This document shows positions 4,742 through 12,819 of a stretch of 38,767 bases of DNA, in pieces (within the stretch, counting starts at the first letter, position 1; each line of letters starts with the position of its first letter). The stretch is from positions 1-38,767 of the forward strand of contig JAFZBK010000031.1 of assembly GCA_017561825.1 (NCBI GenBank), read 5' to 3'. The position numbers and the translations under genes are program-made. The stretch comes from Prevotella sp. (GTDB lineage Bacteria > Bacteroidota > Bacteroidia > Bacteroidales > Bacteroidaceae). The notes beneath the pieces are model-generated. The model ran no database searches. It saw only the letters and a program-made list of their open reading frames with translations, and was not told where the DNA came from.

Positions 4742-7255
4742 TTATCTCTTCACTGAGTCATCCTCCTTATTACTGTACCGGCTCTTGGAGTAGTTGCCGT
4801 AGGTGCCGTAGGTACCGTAGCTGCCGTAACTGCCGTATTTACCGTATGAGCCGTAGCGACCATATCGACCGTAACGACCGTAGGAACCGTAGCGACTGTA
4901 CTTGCCGTAACGACCGTAGCCATAGTAGTAGCCGTACTTCTTCTTCGACATGTCGATGCCGTTGATGACGATGGCCATGTTCGGCAACTTCTTGTCGGCA
5001 CTCAGTCCGTTGATCAGCTCAAAACTGCTCTTCGGGGTGTAGTCGGCACGACACATATATACAGTGACGTCGCACACGCGACCGATCTGGAGGGTATCAG
5101 ACACCAGACCCACAGGCGCGGTATCCACGATGATATAGTCGTATTCGTTGCGGAGGATCTGGAAGATCTCATCTAACGACTGTCGTGACACGATTTCGGT
5201 GGGGTTGGGCGGTATTGGACCGGCCAGCAGCAGGTCGAGATCATCGTGTACACCTGATGGCAGGATCTGTGCCTGTACATCCTCTAATGTGGGATGGTCG
5301 TGGGTGAGGATCGGCGTGATGCCATGCACCTCATCGTCGATATCGAACTGCTCCGCCAGACGGGGCTTACGGATGTCGAGACCTACAAGGATGACTTTCT
5401 TGTGCAGCAAGGCAAAGCTCACCGCGAGGTTGGCCGCGTTGAACGTCTTACCCTCGCCCGAGGTGGTGGAGGTGAACATGATGACCTTATCGTTCTCCTT
5501 CATCATGAACTGCAGGTTGGTACGCATGGCGCGGAACACCTCTTCCATCTGGTTGTTCTGGTTCTCGTGTACTACAATGTCGGCCTTGGTCTTGGCTGAT
5601 TCGTTGGCCACAGCCACATCGGCTAAGATGGGCAGGTCGGTGAGCTTGGCCACATCCTCGTGTCCTTCGATGCGATAGCGGAAGAAATAGACGAGGAAGA
5701 AGATCAGACTCGGGATGGCCAATCCGATAGCTAAGGCTGTGAGGTATTCTTTGTTGGGATTGGGGGATACCTGACCACCGTATTTTGGGGTATCGATCAG
5801 CTTACCTTTGTCGGCCGTGGATGACAGGGAGATGGAGTTCTCCTCACGCTTTTGGAGAAGCATCAGGTAGAGGCCGGATTTTACTTCCTGCTGACGACCG
5901 ATCTGTGAGAGCATACGCTCGTGCTCGGGCGACTGGTTGGCGGCGCTCATATACTGTCCGTGCTGCTGCATGAGCATGTTACGACGGAACTCGGCATTGT
6001 GGCGGGCCTGGTCGAGTGTCATCTTGATGTTGGTATAGAGCTCGTCTAACTGCTGGGTGAGCGGTTCTACGGCCGGACTGTTCTCTGCTGCCGTACGGAG
6101 CAGACGGTTACGCTGGCCCACAATGGTGTTGTATTGCGCAATGAGCTGTGAAACCGAAGCATCGGTTACGTTGGCCGGCATCATCTGGTATTTGCTACTT
6201 GGATTACTGATGGCGTTGCTCAGGTCGTTGATGAACATCAGCTGCATGTTCACCTCGTTCATCGCCTTCTCGGTTTGGTTGGCATTCTCGGAAGCTTTCT
6301 GCACGGTGGCCTTCATCTCGCTGAGAGCCTGACGGTTGCGGTAGCTCTCGATGGTGCTCTCCGTACTACTCAGCTCACCACTGATCTTCGCGATACGGTC
6401 GTTGATGAACTCCTCAGTGCGCACGGCCACCTCGTTCTTGTCCTCGTTGGCCTGACGGTTGTAGCTGGTCACAATCTGACGGAGGTAGTCGATAGCCCGC
6501 TGGGGCAGATCATCCACAATAGACAAGGTAAGGATAGAGGATTCTTCCAAATCCGCCACCTGAAGACGATTGGCGTACGAGCCTGCCAAACGGGAAGGGG
6601 AATTAATGGTCACCAGCTCTGAATCCCCATCATCCAACACACGGTTGGTAGTATAGAACGTCAGGTAACCTGCCTTTGTGCGGATGGTGCAGGGGAACTT
6701 CGACAGCATGCGATCGATGCCGTACGGTCCCTTCGAGGTTACCTCATCCACAGGAATGTAATAGGTACCCTGCACATGGTATTCATCCCCCTTACGGGTG
6801 ATCTTCAGGTTAATGGGGGCATTAAGGCGCTCCAAACTGACCTGATCGATCTCCACGGTAACGGGCTGATCTTTGTACAAGCCTCTATTTCGAATCAGTC
6901 CTTTCGTGGTATATTGGGTATAGAGCTTCAGGTCGCGGATGGTCTCCTCGGCGATGGCGGTGGATTTGAGAATGAGCTTCTCGTTCTCCATACCGTAGCT
7001 CTGAACTACCTCTCCCAAAGCATTCGTTGTACGCAGACTGGTGGTGCTATTGGTCTTGACGAACATCTTGGCATAGGCAGCGTAATACGGGGTGGTATAG
7101 CGCAGATGCAGCCAGGCGAGGCCGAGGCAGATGATCAGCGACAGCAAGAACCATTTCCAGTTCAGGATGAGCACATCGATGATGGCTCGAAGATCGAAGA
7201 AGGAACTTTTTTCTTCTTCGGCTTCTAAGGGGTTTTTTACAATTTCTTCAGACAT
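4742..7255 (-). CDS. Polysaccharide chain-length/export protein fused to BY-kinase (Wzc-type tyrosine autokinase)
   Basis: This inner-membrane protein of 837 residues would control polymer length and export of capsule or exopolysaccharide. Its N-terminal Wzz domain has membrane segments at about 33-52 and 505-525 with a long periplasmic coiled-coil part between them. The cytoplasmic kinase has Walker A (TSGEGKT, about 595), Walker A' (ILVGLDIRKPR, about 620) and Walker B (YIIVDTAP, about 705). The C-terminus is unusual: about 20 tyrosines in roughly 60 residues (774-828), mostly YGR, YGS, YGK and YGT triplets, far more regular than the usual loose Tyr cluster that is autophosphorylated. It lies between rmlA and the HAD hydrolase. 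A phosphatase partner is not in the window. Confidence 0.93.
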   Translation of the reverse strand: MSEEIVKNPLEAEEEKSSFFDLRAIIDVLILNWKWFLLSLIICLGLAWLHLRYTTPYYAAYAKMFVKTNSTTSLRTTNALGEVVQSYGMENEKLILKSTAIAEETIRDLKLYTQYTTKGLIRNRGLYKDQPVTVEIDQVSLERLNAPINLKITRKGDEYHVQGTYYIPVDEVTSKGPYGIDRMLSKFPCTIRTKAGYLTFYTTNRVLDDGDSELVTINSPSRLAGSYANRLQVADLEESSILTLSIVDDLPQRAIDYLRQIVTSYNRQANEDKNEVAVRTEEFINDRIAKISGELSSTESTIESYRNRQALSEMKATVQKASENANQTEKAMNEVNMQLMFINDLSNAISNPSSKYQMMPANVTDASVSQLIAQYNTIVGQRNRLLRTAAENSPAVEPLTQQLDELYTNIKMTLDQARHNAEFRRNMLMQQHGQYMSAANQSPEHERMLSQIGRQQEVKSGLYLMLLQKREENSISLSSTADKGKLIDTPKYGGQVSPNPNKEYLTALAIGLAIPSLIFFLVYFFRYRIEGHEDVAKLTDLPILADVAVANESAKTKADIVVHENQNNQMEEVFRAMRTNLQFMMKENDKVIMFTSTTSGEGKTFNAANLAVSFALLHKKVILVGLDIRKPRLAEQFDIDDEVHGITPILTHDHPTLEDVQAQILPSGVHDDLDLLLAGPIPPNPTEIVSRQSLDEIFQILRNEYDYIIVDTAPVGLVSDTLQIGRVCDVTVYMCRADYTPKSSFELINGLSADKKLPNMAIVINGIDMSKKKYGYYYGYGRYGKYSRYGSYGRYGRYGRYGSYGKYGSYGSYGTYGTYGNYSKSRYSNKEDDSVKR

Positions 7256-7272
7256 ATACTTTGTTTTTATTC

Positions 7273-7300
7273 GAGGAAGGAGTAGGGAGGAGGGAGGAAG
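7273..7300. repeat. GAGGAAG heptamer array
   Basis: Four in-phase units (GAGGAAG, GAGTAGG, GAGGAGG, GAGGAAG) lie in the 152-base gap between rmlA and the autokinase gene. Nothing else is evident in that gap. Confidence 0.7.
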
Positions 7301-7407
7301 GAGATTACCTTCAAGTATAGTCTCCGTTTCTTTCCTTCAATCTTACACCTTTCTCTTCATATTATTATTAATTCATGATCTCAGTATCATTTCTCCTTAC
7401 TCGAGAA

Positions 7408-8283
7408 TTATCCCTCCGCGAGGGCCAGCAGGTAGCGGCCGTAATCATTTTTAGCCATGGGCTGCGCCACCTTGATGAGTTGTTCCTTGGTGATCCAGCC
7501 TTTCTTGAAGGCGATTTCCTCGAGACAGGCGATCTTCAGGCCCTGGCGCTTCTCGATGACCTCGATGAAGGTGGAAGCCTCCGAGAGACTGTCGTGCGTG
7601 CCGGTATCAAGCCAGGCAAAGCCGCGGAGGAAAGGTTTCACCAGCAGGGCATCCTGCTTGAGGTATTCCTGGTTCACCGTGGTGATCTCTAATTCGCCAC
7701 GGGCGCTGGGCTTGATATGCTTGGCGATTTCCACCACGCTGTTGGGGTAGAAATACAGGCCCACCACGGCATAGTTGCTCTTGGGATGCTGGGGCTTCTC
7801 CTCAATGGAGAGACAACGACCGTTGGCATCGAACTCAGCCACACCGTAGCGTTCGGGATCGTTGACATAATAGCCGAACACCGTGGCCTTGCCATTCTGC
7901 TCGGCATCAATCACGCTCTGTTTTAATAAAGAGGTGAAGCCGGCACCATGGAAGATGTTGTCGCCCAAGACCAGACAGGCACAGTCGTCGCCGATGAACT
8001 CCTCACCGATGATGAACGCCTGGGCGAGTCCGTCGGGAGAGGGCTGCTCCGCATACTCGAAGCGCACACCGAGGTCGGAGCCGTCGCCTAACAGTCGTTT
8101 GAACCCCGGCAGATCATGGGGCGTGGAGATGATCAGGATCTCCCTGATTCCTGCCAACATCAATACCGAAATGGGATAGTAAATCATCGGCTTATCGAAT
8201 ATCGGGATAAGCTGCTTGCTGATTCCTTTTGTGATGGGGTAGAGACGGGTGCCGCTACCGCCTGCTAAAACGATTCCTTTCAT
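7408..8283 (-). CDS. rmlA: Glucose-1-phosphate thymidylyltransferase
   Basis: The enzyme joins glucose-1-phosphate and dTTP to give dTDP-glucose, the first step of dTDP-L-rhamnose synthesis. [11 protein letters not shown] (6-16) is the nucleotide-binding loop, [15 protein letters not shown] follows, and LGDNIFHG and the EEKP region match the active site. A start at the ATG at 8283 gives 291 residues, the normal length; the longer open frame to 8529 runs through heptamer repeats. No rmlB, rmlC or rmlD is in the window. A TAtcTTTG box at 8324-8331 may be its promoter. Confidence 0.95.
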   Translation of the reverse strand: MKGIVLAGGSGTRLYPITKGISKQLIPIFDKPMIYYPISVLMLAGIREILIISTPHDLPGFKRLLGDGSDLGVRFEYAEQPSPDGLAQAFIIGEEFIGDDCACLVLGDNIFHGAGFTSLLKQSVIDAEQNGKATVFGYYVNDPERYGVAEFDANGRCLSIEEKPQHPKSNYAVVGLYFYPNSVVEIAKHIKPSARGELEITTVNQEYLKQDALLVKPFLRGFAWLDTGTHDSLSEASTFIEVIEKRQGLKIACLEEIAFKKGWITKEQLIKVAQPMAKNDYGRYLLALAEG

Positions 8284-8323
8284 ATCGTTTAGAAACTTAA
8301 GTCCAATTCTTATAAAAACTGTG

Positions 8324-8331
8324 CAAAGATA
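8324..8331 (-). promoter_or_regulatory. Candidate -7 box for rmlA
   Basis: TATCTTTG reads on the minus strand about 41 bases before the ATG. No good TTTG lies at the usual distance upstream, so only the -7 half is supported. Confidence 0.4.
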
Positions 8332-8412
8332 ATAATTTTCAACCATAGAATGCGAAGAATCCGCGGATTTTTTGTAATTTTGCATCGATTTTTCTGATTT
8401 GAGGAGGAAATT

Positions 8413-8527
8413 GAGGAGTGAGGAGTGTGGAGTGAGGAGTGAGAATAGTGCTGAGATACTGTATTCATTATCAAACCACCTGTACTTGAAACATATCTCA
8501 CTCCACACTTCACACTCCACACTCCAC
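8413..8527. repeat. Two facing heptamer arrays (GAGGAGT and ACTCCAC)
   Basis: Four perfect 7-base units at 8413-8440 (GAGGAGT, GAGGAGT, GTGGAGT, GAGGAGT) face four at 8500-8527 (ACTCCAC, ACTTCAC, ACTCCAC, ACTCCAC). The two arrays are near reverse complements, so a long imperfect hairpin with a 59-base loop is possible. They occupy the gap between divergent rmlA and the gene at 8577. Confidence 0.85.
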
Positions 8528-8576
8528 AAGAGTTGAGTATGTGAAACATGCGAAACGATATAAATTTATATAGAAA

Positions 8577-9197
8577 ATGGGAATATTTGACAAAATCTTC
8601 GGAAAGAAGAACCAAGACGAGAAGAAGACCGGTGGCATGGAAGACTACATGACACTCATCCGGGTGTATTTCCAGGCTGCCATCGCAGAGACCGCAGGCA
8701 TCACCAACCTGGCTATGCTGCCCGACCTCCGTGTGTTCAAGAATACATTAAAGGTGCCGACGATGAAGAACAAGTTGGGCATCGCCGAGAAGATCCAGTG
8801 CAAGAAGATGCTGAAGGATTTCTACAAGACCGATGACACCTTCTTCAAGGAGATCGATAACAGCGTGAAGAAGAACTGTAGGAAGCTGCAGGATGTGCAG
8901 ACGTATCTGATCCAGTTCCAGAATTTCTCGCAGGACCTGATGATGCTCACGGGGAACCTGATGAAGTTCAAACTGCGCGTTCCTTCGATCTTCAAGAAAA
9001 CCATTTACGCGGCCACGGAAAAGACTGTGAATGACATCTTTACGAAGAATGATTTCTCTGATGCCGGTGCCCTCAAGGCCGTAGCTGGCATCCGCACCTA
9101 CAACAAGCGTCTGGGCTTCAGCGAGAAGTGGGTCACCGACTTCGTCTATCAGATTGTGATGCTGGCGAAGAAGGAGAAGAAACCGAAAGAGGAGTAA
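8577..9197 (+). CDS. Hypothetical protein, 206 residues, helical and Lys-rich
   Basis: I do not recognise the family. It begins MGIFDKIFGKKNQDEKK, a membrane-proximal or linker-like start, followed by a mainly helical body with many Lys and Phe residues and no signal peptide or membrane segment. FQNFSQDLMMLTGNLMKF and a Lys/Glu tail (AKKEKKPKEE) stand out. It is isolated, divergent from rmlA and followed by repeats. A 14-base palindrome (8558-8571) lies just before the ATG and may be an operator. Confidence 0.7.
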   Translation: MGIFDKIFGKKNQDEKKTGGMEDYMTLIRVYFQAAIAETAGITNLAMLPDLRVFKNTLKVPTMKNKLGIAEKIQCKKMLKDFYKTDDTFFKEIDNSVKKNCRKLQDVQTYLIQFQNFSQDLMMLTGNLMKFKLRVPSIFKKTIYAATEKTVNDIFTKNDFSDAGALKAVAGIRTYNKRLGFSEKWVTDFVYQIVMLAKKEKKPKEE

Positions 9198-9203
9198 GGA
9201 GGG

Positions 9204-9269
9204 ATTCGGTCAAAGGTCAAAGGGACTCGGTCAAAGGGACAATTTAGTTAAAAGCACGCACAGATTTTT
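9204..9269. repeat. GGTCAAA heptamers plus 55-base repeat
   Basis: GGTCAAA units begin a few bases after the stop of the gene at 8577. Bases 9215-9269 are an exact inverted copy of 142-196. The end overlaps the start of structured repeat copy 2. Confidence 0.9.
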
Positions 9270-9455
9270 AAGAAAACCTTGAAAACCCTTGTTTGTGCTG
9301 TATGCTATTCGAGCATTCATCTATAGGTATCAGTCAAACCCTCTTTATGCAAGCATAACCATTCTTTGACTAACACCTATAGATAGCCTTCGGCTTTACA
9401 GCCCAACCAAGAAAAACCACCGCTATCGCTAAAAAACCGAAATAGTTTTGGTATT
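9240..9455. repeat. Structured dispersed repeat, copy 2, with GxxExxY remnant
   Basis: This is the second copy of 2319-2533 with the same stems; loop bases vary (ATTCG versus ATTCA in the AUGCU/AGCAU hairpin). Read on the minus strand, its right edge (about 9429-9455) encodes NTKTISVF and a stop, the exact C-terminus of the GxxExxY gene. The rest of that gene is gone. Confidence 0.85.
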
Positions 9456-9714
9456 GTTTTTTAGGTTTTTCTTTGGTTTTTGTTACGCTTCAACATAAAT
9501 ACGAGCGATGAGTAGGAGCGGAAAAGAAATCATGGCTCACCCCGAAGGGGCAAAGGCTGGATGGCTTTGCCAAATTGAAAATTGATAATTGAAAATTGAA
9601 AATTTCAATGCGCAAGCCGAAAGAAAAACACGCCAGGGCTTAGATGCCCTGAGCGTACCTTAATGAACGAGCGACGAGTAGGAGCGGTTGAGCCTTCCCA
9701 TATAGGGAACTGAT
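9456..9714. other. Repeat-filled intergenic stretch, no gene
   Basis: This stretch holds the outer flank shared with copy 1 (9468-9517), two ACGAGCGAyGAGTAGGAGCGG units (about 9499 and 9668), and an AATTGAA heptamer array at 9573-9600. Short open frames here look like chance. No RNA gene was recognised. Confidence 0.7.
9573..9600. repeat. AATTGAA heptamer array
   Basis: Four in-phase units: AATTGAA, AATTGAT, AATTGAA, AATTGAA. It lies in a long gap between genes and is not beside a stop codon. Confidence 0.8.
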
Positions 9715-9778
9715 GGAGCAGCGAGAGCAGAGCGATGTTTGCATCAGCTATGCCGAGAGGCGACAGAAGTCGACGAAG
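9715..9778 (+). repeat. Two-hairpin dispersed repeat, copy A
   Basis: This is one of three related copies of about 62 bases (others at 14501-14560 minus and 22163-22223 plus). It starts GGAGCAGCGAGAGC and ends CGACGAAG. The left stem pairs AGCGATG (9731-9737) with CATCAGCT (9742-9749); the right stem pairs CGAC with GTCG. Both stems differ in sequence from the other copies yet still pair. Confidence 0.75.
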
Positions 9779-9919
9779 TCAAATGATGGGGGTAGGTGGA
9801 TGTTTCTTTTGGATCTTTTCTTTGCGCCAAAGAAAAGAGGAAAGAAGTTTCTTTATTCAAAGAAAAAGAAGAGATAATTTACTAATTCGTGGAATTATAC
9901 GAAAAATTGTTCGATAAAT

Positions 9920-9950
9920 TTTGTCGTATTGAGTTTTTTCTTTATCTTTG
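9920..9950 (+). promoter_or_regulatory. Promoter of the coiled-coil/zapA/rny cluster
   Basis: TTTG at 9920-9923, exactly 19 bases, then TATCTTTG at 9943-9950 match the Bacteroidetes consensus fully. The ATG at 9968 follows 18 bases later, giving a short leader. Confidence 0.88.
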
Positions 9951-9967
9951 TAGGCAAATTCAATCCT

Positions 9968-10261
9968 ATGGCTGAGGAAAGTAGTATCTTGAAGTTGTTT
10001 ACAACCCGCATGCGGCAGCTGATTCTCCAATACGAAACGACGAAAAAGGAGAATGAAGAACTGTGTGCGCAGGTGGCACAACGCGACAGCGAAATCCAAC
10101 AACTCCAAGCACAACTTGATCAGGCAAGGAACGACTATCAGAGCCTTCAGATGGCCAAGATGATCGAGATCACCGACGGTGACATGGAAGCCGCCAAGAA
10201 ACGAATCGCAGGGCTCATCAGGGAGGTGAATAAATGTATCACACTGCTAAGTGATCAATAG
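9968..10261 (+). CDS. Small coiled-coil protein upstream of zapA
   Basis: This 97-residue protein is dominated by a Gln/Glu-rich coiled coil (about 20-65, including EIQQLQAQLDQARNDYQSLQ) with a short C-terminal helix. The open frame runs upstream, but the ATG at 9968 fits the promoter at 9920-9950. It stops three bases before zapA, so translation is probably coupled. Position and shape suggest a ZapB-like partner in cell division, but I see no family signature, so this is inference from neighbours. Confidence 0.75.
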   Translation: MAEESSILKLFTTRMRQLILQYETTKKENEELCAQVAQRDSEIQQLQAQLDQARNDYQSLQMAKMIEITDGDMEAAKKRIAGLIREVNKCITLLSDQ

Positions 10262-10263
10262 CG

Positions 10264-10554
10264 ATGGCTGAAGATAGACTACACATAAGATTGCATCTTT
10301 ACGATACAGACATGGCGGTTGTTGTGAACCGCGATGAGGAGATTCATTATCGTAACGCTGCGAAACTTATCAACGATACAGTGAATACCTACTCGAATAT
10401 CCTCAAGGGAAGGAAAAGCGAGAAGGAGATCCTGTATGCCGCTATGCTCGTGATTGCCTTGGAATATGAGAAGAACAAGGACAATAACGACACCAGCGAG
10501 TATGATGGTATTCTGAAGAAGCTGACGCAGGAGATTGAGGCAGCGCTGAAATGA
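10264..10554 (+). CDS. zapA: Cell division protein ZapA
   Basis: ZapA binds and bundles FtsZ at the division ring. The 96-residue length, the N-terminal beta segment (LHIRLHLYDTDMAVVVNRDEE) and a long C-terminal dimerisation helix fit the family. It lies between the coiled-coil gene and rny, and zapA next to rny is, to my knowledge, a common arrangement in Bacteroidetes. The 68-base gap to rny contains one small hairpin near 10559-10576 and is too short for a 6S RNA. Confidence 0.85.
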   Translation: MAEDRLHIRLHLYDTDMAVVVNRDEEIHYRNAAKLINDTVNTYSNILKGRKSEKEILYAAMLVIALEYEKNKDNNDTSEYDGILKKLTQEIEAALK

Positions 10555-10622
10555 TTTGCCGTGCCTGTGGGCATGGAACGGACAGAATACGTATCATACA
10601 TTAATAATATTAAAGAACAGAA

Positions 10623-12158
10623 ATGGTTTTAACGATTATCGCTGCTGCGGTTGCACTCATCGTGGGTGGAATCTGCGGATATCTTATCTTTCGTTATGTT
10701 GCCAAAGGCAAATTCAACGAAATGATGCAAACAGCCAACAAGGAGGCTGAGGTACTGAAAGAAAAGAAACTGTTGGAAGTGAAGGACAAGTTCCTGAACA
10801 AAAAAGCCGAACTGGAGAAGGAGGTGCAAGCCCGTAACCAGAAGATCCAACAGAACGAAAACCGACTGAAACAGCGTGAGATTAGTCTGAACCAGCGCCA
10901 GGAGGAACTGGGAAGAAGGAAACAGGAAGTGGAACAGCAGCAGCAGCGCGTGGACAACGAGAAAAAACTGCTGCAGGTGAAGCAGGACGAACTGGAGAAG
11001 ATGCGCCTGCAGGAACGTGAGAAACTGGAGGAGCTGAGCGGACTCAGTGCGGAGGAAGCCAAGACCCGACTGGTGGAGAGTCTGAAGGACGAGGCTCGCA
11101 CGGATGCGGCCAGCTATATCAACGAGATCATGGACGAGGCGAAGCTGAATGCGAACGCACAGGCCAAGAAGATCGTTATCCAGACCATCCAACGCGTGGC
11201 TACGGAAACAGCCGTGGAGAACTCCGTGAGCGTGTTCCACATTGAGAATGATGAGGTGAAAGGACGCATCATCGGTCGTGAAGGACGAAACATCCGTGCC
11301 CTGGAGGCTGCTACCGGCGTGGAAATCGTGGTTGACGATACCCCCGAGGCCATTGTGATCTCTGCCTTCGACCCGATCCGTCGTGAGGTGTGCCGTCTGG
11401 CCCTGCACCAACTGGTGGCTGACGGTCGTATCCACCCCGCCCGTATCGAGGAGGTGGTAGCGAAGGTGAAGAAGCAATTGGAGAACGAGGTCATCGAGAC
11501 CGGTAAGCGTACCGCTATCGACCTGGGTATCCATGGTCTGCACCCCGAGCTGATCCGTATCATCGGTAAGATGAAATACCGTTCTTCCTATGGTCAGAAC
11601 CTGTTGCAGCATGCCCGCGAGACCGCTAACCTTTGTGCGGTGATGGCATCGGAGCTCGGACTGAACCCGAAGAAGGCGAAACGTGCCGGACTGCTGCATG
11701 ATATCGGTAAGGTACCCGATGAGGAGAGCGAGCTGCCGCACGCACTCTATGGTGCCAAGATCGCCGAGAAGTTCAAGGAGAAGCCCGATATCTGCAATGC
11801 CATCGGTGCGCACCACGACGAGATGGAGATGAACACCTTGTTAGCTCCAATCGTACAGGTGTGCGATGCCATCTCTGGTGCCCGTCCAGGTGCCCGTCGT
11901 GAGATCGTGGAGGCTTACATCAAGCGTCTGAACGATCTCGAGGCTATCGCCATGAGCTATCCAGGTGTAACCAAGACATACGCCATCCAGGCGGGTCGTG
12001 AGCTGCGTGTCATTGTCGGTGCCGATAAGATGGACGACAAGGAGACGGAGGCTCTGTCAGGCGAGATCGCAACAAAGATTCAGAATGAGATGACGTATCC
12101 GGGACAGGTGAAGATTACCGTGATCCGCGAGACACGAAGCGTGGCGTACGCGAAATAA
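10623..12158 (+). CDS. rny: Ribonuclease Y
   Basis: This membrane-anchored endoribonuclease starts mRNA decay. A single N-terminal membrane segment (about 3-22) is followed by a long charged coiled coil to about 200, a KH domain with [15 protein letters not shown] (about 214-228), and an HD domain with HARETAN and LLHDIGK (about 355-361) that binds the metals. The length of 511 residues is normal. It probably shares the zapA transcript. Its stop is followed at once by an AATTGAC heptamer array. Confidence 0.95.
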   Translation: MVLTIIAAAVALIVGGICGYLIFRYVAKGKFNEMMQTANKEAEVLKEKKLLEVKDKFLNKKAELEKEVQARNQKIQQNENRLKQREISLNQRQEELGRRKQEVEQQQQRVDNEKKLLQVKQDELEKMRLQEREKLEELSGLSAEEAKTRLVESLKDEARTDAASYINEIMDEAKLNANAQAKKIVIQTIQRVATETAVENSVSVFHIENDEVKGRIIGREGRNIRALEAATGVEIVVDDTPEAIVISAFDPIRREVCRLALHQLVADGRIHPARIEEVVAKVKKQLENEVIETGKRTAIDLGIHGLHPELIRIIGKMKYRSSYGQNLLQHARETANLCAVMASELGLNPKKAKRAGLLHDIGKVPDEESELPHALYGAKIAEKFKEKPDICNAIGAHHDEMEMNTLLAPIVQVCDAISGARPGARREIVEAYIKRLNDLEAIAMSYPGVTKTYAIQAGRELRVIVGADKMDDKETEALSGEIATKIQNEMTYPGQVKITVIRETRSVAYAK

Positions 12159-12159
12159 G

Positions 12160-12194
12160 AATTGACAATTGACAATTGACAATTGACAATTGAT
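12160..12194. repeat. AATTGAC heptamer array after rny
   Basis: Five in-phase units (four AATTGAC and one AATTGAT) begin one base after the rny stop and fill the gap to the converging gene. Confidence 0.9.
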
Positions 12195-12203
12195 AATTAA
12201 CCA

Positions 12204-12794
12204 CTAGATTTGGTGGATATCGACATAGCCGTGAGTGACCGCATAGATTGTGAGGGCACTCACGCTTTTCATTCCTAGCTTTTCCATGATATTCTTCCGA
12301 TGCGTGATCACGGTGGTAAGACCGATGTTCAGCTTATCGGCAATCTCCTTATTGATAAAGCCTTTCACAATGAGTGAAAGTACCTCGAGCTCGCGGTCGG
12401 ACAGCACCTTCTGCTGCAACGCCTGGGGCATCGGAGGAAGGTTCTGTCCATGGCCATGGGCATGCTGTTCCAAGGCTAAGAGGGAGCGTACCAGGGTTGA
12501 CTCGGGTACGTTGACACAGATGCTATGGAACCCTGTCAGCGGGGAGAGGTCGGAGGCAGGGGAGAGGACGATGGTCTTACGACGGCGTTCCGTGAAGAAC
12601 GACATGTTTTCCAACACCACATTCATCGCCACAAAGTAGTGGTAGAACGAATCGGGATCATTGACCGAGAGTTCAGCAAACGAGCCGAACGTCTCGACGG
12701 TCATGATGGGCATCACGTTCTGCAGCATCGACTTCAACCCCAACGCCGAAAGGGTGTTGGGGTCGATAATCGCTACTTTGGGACTTCTACTCAT
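12204..12794 (-). CDS. LuxR/NarL-type regulator with a degenerate receiver
   Basis: The C-terminal part is a typical LuxR helix-turn-helix (SDRELEVLSLIVKGF, NKEIADKLNIGLTTVITHRK, MEKLGMKSVS). The N-terminal receiver-like half (VAIIDPNTLSALGLKSML) seems to lack the phosphoacceptor Asp: the matching strand reads HYFVAMNVVLEN. It may therefore respond to something other than phosphorylation. The start is the ATG at 12794, since a longer frame from a TTG at 12812 runs into a heptamer array. It is the last gene of the decarboxylase cluster, 25 bases after the beta subunit, and may control that cluster. Confidence 0.85.
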   Translation of the reverse strand: MSRSPKVAIIDPNTLSALGLKSMLQNVMPIMTVETFGSFAELSVNDPDSFYHYFVAMNVVLENMSFFTERRRKTIVLSPASDLSPLTGFHSICVNVPESTLVRSLLALEQHAHGHGQNLPPMPQALQQKVLSDRELEVLSLIVKGFINKEIADKLNIGLTTVITHRKNIMEKLGMKSVSALTIYAVTHGYVDIHQI

Positions 12795-12803
12795 TGCATT
12801 CGT

Positions 12804-12817
12804 AATTGACAATTGAC
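12804..12817. repeat. AATTGAC heptamers
   Basis: Two full AATTGAC units and a partial third lie in the 25-base gap between the beta-subunit gene and the regulator. Confidence 0.65.
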
Positions 12818-12819
12818 AA

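Noticed and set aside
9735-9917. 60-residue plus-strand open frame
   Set aside because: Low-complexity Arg/Lys sequence over the dispersed repeat and an AT-rich gap, without promoter or homology cues.
10555-10622. 6S RNA between zapA and rny
   Set aside because: The gap is only 68 bases with one small hairpin; a 6S RNA needs about 180 bases.
10629-11816. 395-residue minus-strand open frame opposite rny
   Set aside because: It is a mirror of the rny coding strand; its Leu/His/Gln-rich composition is typical of antisense frames.
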